A DNA stretch of 64,000 nt from Datisca glomerata (taxonomy: Eukaryota; Streptophyta; Magnoliopsida; Cucurbitales; Datiscaceae). The translations under genes and the position numbers were made by a program. The notes under the pieces were generated by a model. That model made no database searches, was not told where the DNA came from, and saw only the letters and a list, made by a program, of their open reading frames with translations. Of this stretch, positions 60,410 through 64,000 are shown one piece after another (the first letter of the stretch is position 1; every line of letters starts with the position of its first letter). The stretch covers positions 124,001 to 188,000 of the forward strand of contig QANY01008960.1 in the NCBI GenBank assembly GCA_003255025.1, given 5' to 3'.

Positions 60410-60940
60410 GTCCATTGTTAGTATATTGTACCTTCAATGACAGATAACGTATGAAAATCCAATAGCTTGGTATTCCATGCTTTGATATGGAGTACCCTGA
60501 GAACAAGAAGAATGATACCATCACCCATGATATCACAGAATTCCAAAATTTGAAGTTGGGCACTAAAGCACGAAAACATATCACAACTGAGTTTGCTGTG
60601 TAGAGAATTAACCAAATCAACGGCAAAAAATAGAAAGAAGCCATTAGATTTTGATTGAGACCCACAAGCCAAAATAAGGGTAGTGAATAAAGTGGCAAGG
60701 ATGAGTAGAAATGGTAGTATGTAACTAGCCCATTGGCTATGGCATATGATGAAACACTGTAACTTCCAGAACAGGTTTCCTTTCTCATCAGAATCTTTCT
60801 TTCTTGTAGAAATATTGGCAATGCTTCTGTTGGACATGGCAGCAAAGATGTCAATTTGAATGCAAATAGACCTACCCTTTCTTGAGTACCCATTGGATCA
60901 TATTTAAGATTGAAGAGGATGGATCCTATACATGAATTTT
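60410..60940 (-). pseudogene. ABCG half-transporter fragment (membrane domain)
   Basis: Read from 60940 down: IGSILFNL, ERVGLFAFKLTSLLP, TEALPIFLQERKILMRKETC, GSYSVSSYAIANGLV, then WLVGLNQN, LPLIWLILYTANSVVICF, ALVPNFKFWNSVISWVM and SFFLFSGYSISKHGIPSYW. This is the transmembrane half of plant ABCG8/ABCG10-like exporters. Around 60720 the reading moves briefly to another frame (YILPFLLILATLFT) and back. No ATP-binding cassette (Walker A/B) lies upstream and the C-terminal end after IFIRYLSL is lost. It is a fragment without its own start. It lies tail to tail with the SLO2 gene, about 110 bp from its stop. Confidence 0.8.
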
Positions 60941-61710
60941 CGCCCCAAAGTCCGCCCGCCTTGGTTGAACCCGCCTTGACTACTGACCTGTAATCACCAA
61001 GTTAAGGGGCAAGACTTGGATGGACCCTTATCGCCTTAAGAATGAATTGGAGGCAACTTGGTAGGATTCGGATGAGGCTCGTCATGTCAGTTCGTCGCCA
61101 TGACGTCCTCAGTATGCTTTAGACGTGCTGTCCTCTCATTGAGGATGAACTTAGCGACACGTTGCATCGTTCCATACATTGGCCCCTACATGCACTTGTC
61201 ATTCACTCATTGGCCATTATAAAATAGGGTTTACCCCTCACTCTCTATAGATAAAGAAGCTTTGCACTCCTGTTGAAGGGGCTAGAAATATCTTCATAAG
61301 AACAATCACCATAGCTACCTACATGATCAGCACCCCTTGGCAGCCCCAGGGAGGTGTGTTTATTGGCAGTTGTCACTGTCTAGACCGTTGAGGATGCTTA
61401 TCCTTTCCTCCACGTTCCTGAGGCCTTTTCCAATGACTAGACGAGTCTCCATTTATGTACCTGATCTGGTTCGAAAATCATTCCTAAACAGTTGTTCTCA
61501 ATTTAGTTTTTGCAGATGTCAGGTTATTGTTAGGTTGCTTTTGTGTTTTTATAATTTGTGGTATAAGCAATGCAACATGATTTCTTTTTGCAGTCTTCAT
61601 TGATAAGTGCTACATGGAGTTTGTGGGTCACGTTGCGTAATGGAAAGTGAAAGTCTTATAGAATTTCTCCAAGTGTATAGTATCTTTACTGGGGATTGAC
61701 AGCATTTCCA
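60941..61710. other. Upstream region of the NAA60 gene; possible LTR remnant
   Basis: Sequence of higher G+C with ATTATAAAATAGGG at about 61215 followed by CACTCTCTATAGATAAAG, which looks like a promoter, either of an LTR remnant or of the acetyltransferase gene itself. No second LTR copy was found. No coding feature supported. Confidence 0.35.
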
Positions 61711-64000
61711 ATGGTAAAACCAAAAGCCTCCTACCGTCCGACAATATGTTTTAGGCCCATACAACCCTCTGATCTGGAGGTCTTAGAGAAAATTCACCGT
61801 GATTTACTTCCTATAAGGTACATAACTGCCTTTTAGTGGGTTATGATCTTTGAATTTTTAGCTTTTTAATGTTAGATAAGTCTTCGTTCTTCAGGTATGA
61901 AGCAGAGTTCTTTCAAAATGTTGTCAATAGACGTGATATCATTTCATGGGGAGCTGTTGACCGCAGTAGACCAAATGGTCGAAGTGATGAACTTATCGGA
62001 TTTGTTACTGCACGTATCGTTCTGGCAAGAGAGAGTGAGGTAGGTATCTTATGAATGAAAAATAAATCTTTATCTAAGCCTCACACTTGAAGCACTAAAA
62101 TATTCTCCTTCCTTATTGGTGGTGAAAGATGGGGACAGGATGTGTGTCTGTTGCAGTCGTACGTTTCTTAGTGTTCGTTCACTTCAAACAACTGGTTTCT
62201 ACTAGATTAAGTTGCTTATGTTTGTCTTCTGTTTCTCAATTATGTAATTCAGATTTACAACTAATGCCTATGAAAACATTTGAAAGAATAATAGACCGAA
62301 ATGAACTTTTTCAATGATCTGATTTTCTAGAACAAAAAAGGCATAGTAATTTATAAGTTGAAGTGAAAATACGAACCATTCGTCGGACTACTTTAGAGAT
62401 GTACGAAAGGAATAGCCAAAGAAAACTGAAGATTGGTAATTAGAGATAAAATTATACTACCAAGAAATTCTGATTAAACTTTGGAATCTAAGCCAAGCCA
62501 GCGAACTGAACAAAAGGAGTAAGTGGAGCCATGTTTAGTAATTCATACAATAAGAGAAAAAGAAAGCATGTTTGAGACGTTGCAGAGATTGAAGTTAAGT
62601 TGCATATGTTTGTCTTCTGTTTTCTCAATTATGTAATTCAGATTTACAACTAATGCCTACGAAAAAATTTGAAAGAATAATAGACCAAAATGAACTTTTT
62701 CAATGATCTGATTCTCTAGAACACAAAAGGCATAGTAATTTATAAGTTGAAGTGAAAATACGAACCATTCGTCGGAATACTTTAGAGATTTACGAAAGGA
62801 ATAGCCAAAGAAAACTGAAGATTGGTAATTAGGGATAAAATTATACTACTAAATAAATGCTGATTAAACTTTGGAATCTAAGCCAAGCCAGTGAACTGAA
62901 CAAAAGGAGTAAGTGGAGTTTAAGATTGAAGTTTTGGGGCGGACGTGGATTTGTGGTTTACACCAGCCATGTTTAGTAATTTATACAATAAGAGAAAAAG
63001 AAAGCATGTTTGAGACGTTGCAGAGATTTGTTAATGTACTAGTCTGGGCTCCAAATCTTTTTCCATTTTCTTTCTTTTTACTTGGTTTTGTTTGTGTCTT
63101 TTCCTTTAGGCTCCAACTTCTACTTCTACTCGTTCTTCTCTCTATTCTTTCTGAATTTTGACTGAACCACTTTCATGTAAAGGTCTTTTGCGATACGTAA
63201 CATATATAACATCACATCCAAATGTTGTGAATGTTTTTCCTACTTATTTCAGTTTAATTTGCCTTACAGATATCAGATTTGCTTAGCTATGAGTCATCAT
63301 CATCGGAACAAAAATTAGTTTACATTCTGACCTTGGGAGTGCTGGAGACATACAGAAATCATGGGATAGGTACATATTTTCCCAATCTACCATGGGTATA
63401 ATATAACTGGGAAACTCATGTCAAAATATGACCGAATATCTTTGAATTTGTAGCTAGTTCACTTATTCGCGAGGTGATAAAGTACGCCTCAAGCATCTCT
63501 ACTTGCAGAGCAGTTTACTTGCACGTGATTTCATATAATAGTCCTGCTATCCATTTGTACACAAAAATGTCATTCAAGTGTGTGCGAATGTTGCACGGTT
63601 TCTACTTAATCAATGGTCAGCACTATGATTCTTACTTGTTTGTCTGCTATGTGAATGGAGGCCGATCTCCATGCTCTCTATTGTAAGTACAAAAGTCCTT
63701 TACTTGATTTAGTCAGATATTTTTCATACTTAATTTGGATGCTAATGTCCGTTTTAAACTCAGTGTAATATGACAAAATTTTAGTTGTCAGCATACATCG
63801 TTGTTTCATGATGCAGGGAGCTGGTTACCATTGCGTTGCGGTATGCTGGTCGCGGCATAAAGTCTGTGTCTGGAAGGTTATGGAAGAAAGAAGAGAGGAA
63901 GGGACAAAAATGGCCAAAATGTAAAGAAACTCATCGTCTTTTATCTACAACACAAAACAAGAGAAACTTTAGCACTGATCATAGTGGATGTGAGTGTGTT
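61711..64000 (+). CDS. NAA60: N-alpha-acetyltransferase 60 (NatF), 3' end at window edge
   Basis: Exons 61711-61817, 61895-62039, 63270-63369, 63454-63682 and 63817-64000 join in frame (GT-AG) to 255 codons with no stop; the usual C-terminus ECV is reached, so the stop should follow at once. Exon 1 starts MVKPKASYRPTICFRPI. The GNAT fold is clear: YILTLGVLETYRNHGIAS carries the acetyl-CoA motif RxxGxA (R-N-H-G-I-A), followed by VYLHVISYNSPAIHLYTKM and GFYLINGQHYDSYLFVCYVN. NAA60 acetylates N-termini of membrane proteins facing the cytosol; the plant enzyme is anchored to the plasma membrane by its C-terminal part. The second intron (62040-63269) is long and holds a tandem duplication. Confidence 0.93.
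62207..63029. repeat. Tandem duplication of about 388 bp in the NAA60 intron
   Basis: 62207-62594 and 62595-63029 align along their length, beginning TTAAGTTGC.TATGTTTGTC and ending GAGACGTTGCAGAGATT. Copy 2 has about 45 extra bases near 62920-62965. Copies differ by scattered single bases only. Splice sites of the gene are unaffected. Confidence 0.85.

Noticed and set aside
60375..60893. Intact small multi-pass membrane protein gene
   Set aside because: The 172-codon open frame is a piece of an ABCG membrane domain continuing upstream of the Met and lacking the ATPase half, so the apparent start has no meaning.
61337..61603. 88-codon open frame upstream of NAA60
   Set aside because: No family features; lies in a promoter-like or LTR-like region. 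NAA60 starts at 61711.

Overview
The window is nuclear DNA of a eudicot plant. Supporting signs are two intronless organellar PPR genes, a TIR-class NLR pseudogene with its post-LRR domain, a plant NAA60 gene with GT-AG introns, and dense plant-type transposons (copia, gypsy, L1-like LINE, CACTA). I cannot name the species from sequence alone. One uncalled base (17913) suggests a draft assembly.

Layout. 1-3.9 kb: decayed plus-strand Ty1/copia element, then a 36-39 bp minisatellite (4.2-4.7 kb). 5.9-6.3 kb: small gene for a secreted peptide with two CX3C motifs. 6.8-16.5 kb: almost complete but dead CACTA transposon with matching 3-bp TTG flanks, an Ulp1-protease gene and a tnp2-type transposase gene; two smaller transposons sit inside it. 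18.1-20.6 kb: 5'-truncated, frameshifted TNL resistance-gene relic that runs into a truncated Tnt1-like copia element (20.6-25.7 kb), which carries a LINE in its 5' LTR. 26.7-29.3 kb: intact minus-strand DYW-class PPR gene. 29.8-42.7 kb: CACTA-type repeats, a LINE, the 5' end of one copia element, a lone RGLG exon, and a 6-kb minus-strand copia element that cut into an exon of an STK11IP-like gene. 44.3-45.6 kb: four-exon T2-family ribonuclease gene with intact coding frame but altered second active-site block. 46.5-56.0 kb: LINE, gypsy and copia debris. 56.9 kb: a 63-bp relic of a second T2 RNase exon. 58.2-60.3 kb: orthologue of the mitochondrial RNA-editing PPR protein SLO2. 60.4-60.9 kb: ABCG transporter fragment. 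61.7-64.0 kb: NAA60-type N-terminal acetyltransferase, cut by the window edge just before its expected stop.

Five loci look like living genes: the small secreted peptide, the DYW PPR protein, the T2 RNase, SLO2 and NAA60. They form no operon or pathway. The two PPR genes share a role in organelle RNA processing. The rest is a graveyard of nested transposons that has fragmented at least four host genes (NLR, RGLG, STK11IP-like, T2 RNase copy 2).

I saw no convincing new biological system. The most interesting locus is the T2 RNase: its upstream flank is repeated downstream, and a piece of a second copy survives 11 kb away beyond a transposon cluster. Exon boundaries and family names come from reading the sequence and remembering the families; no search was run.
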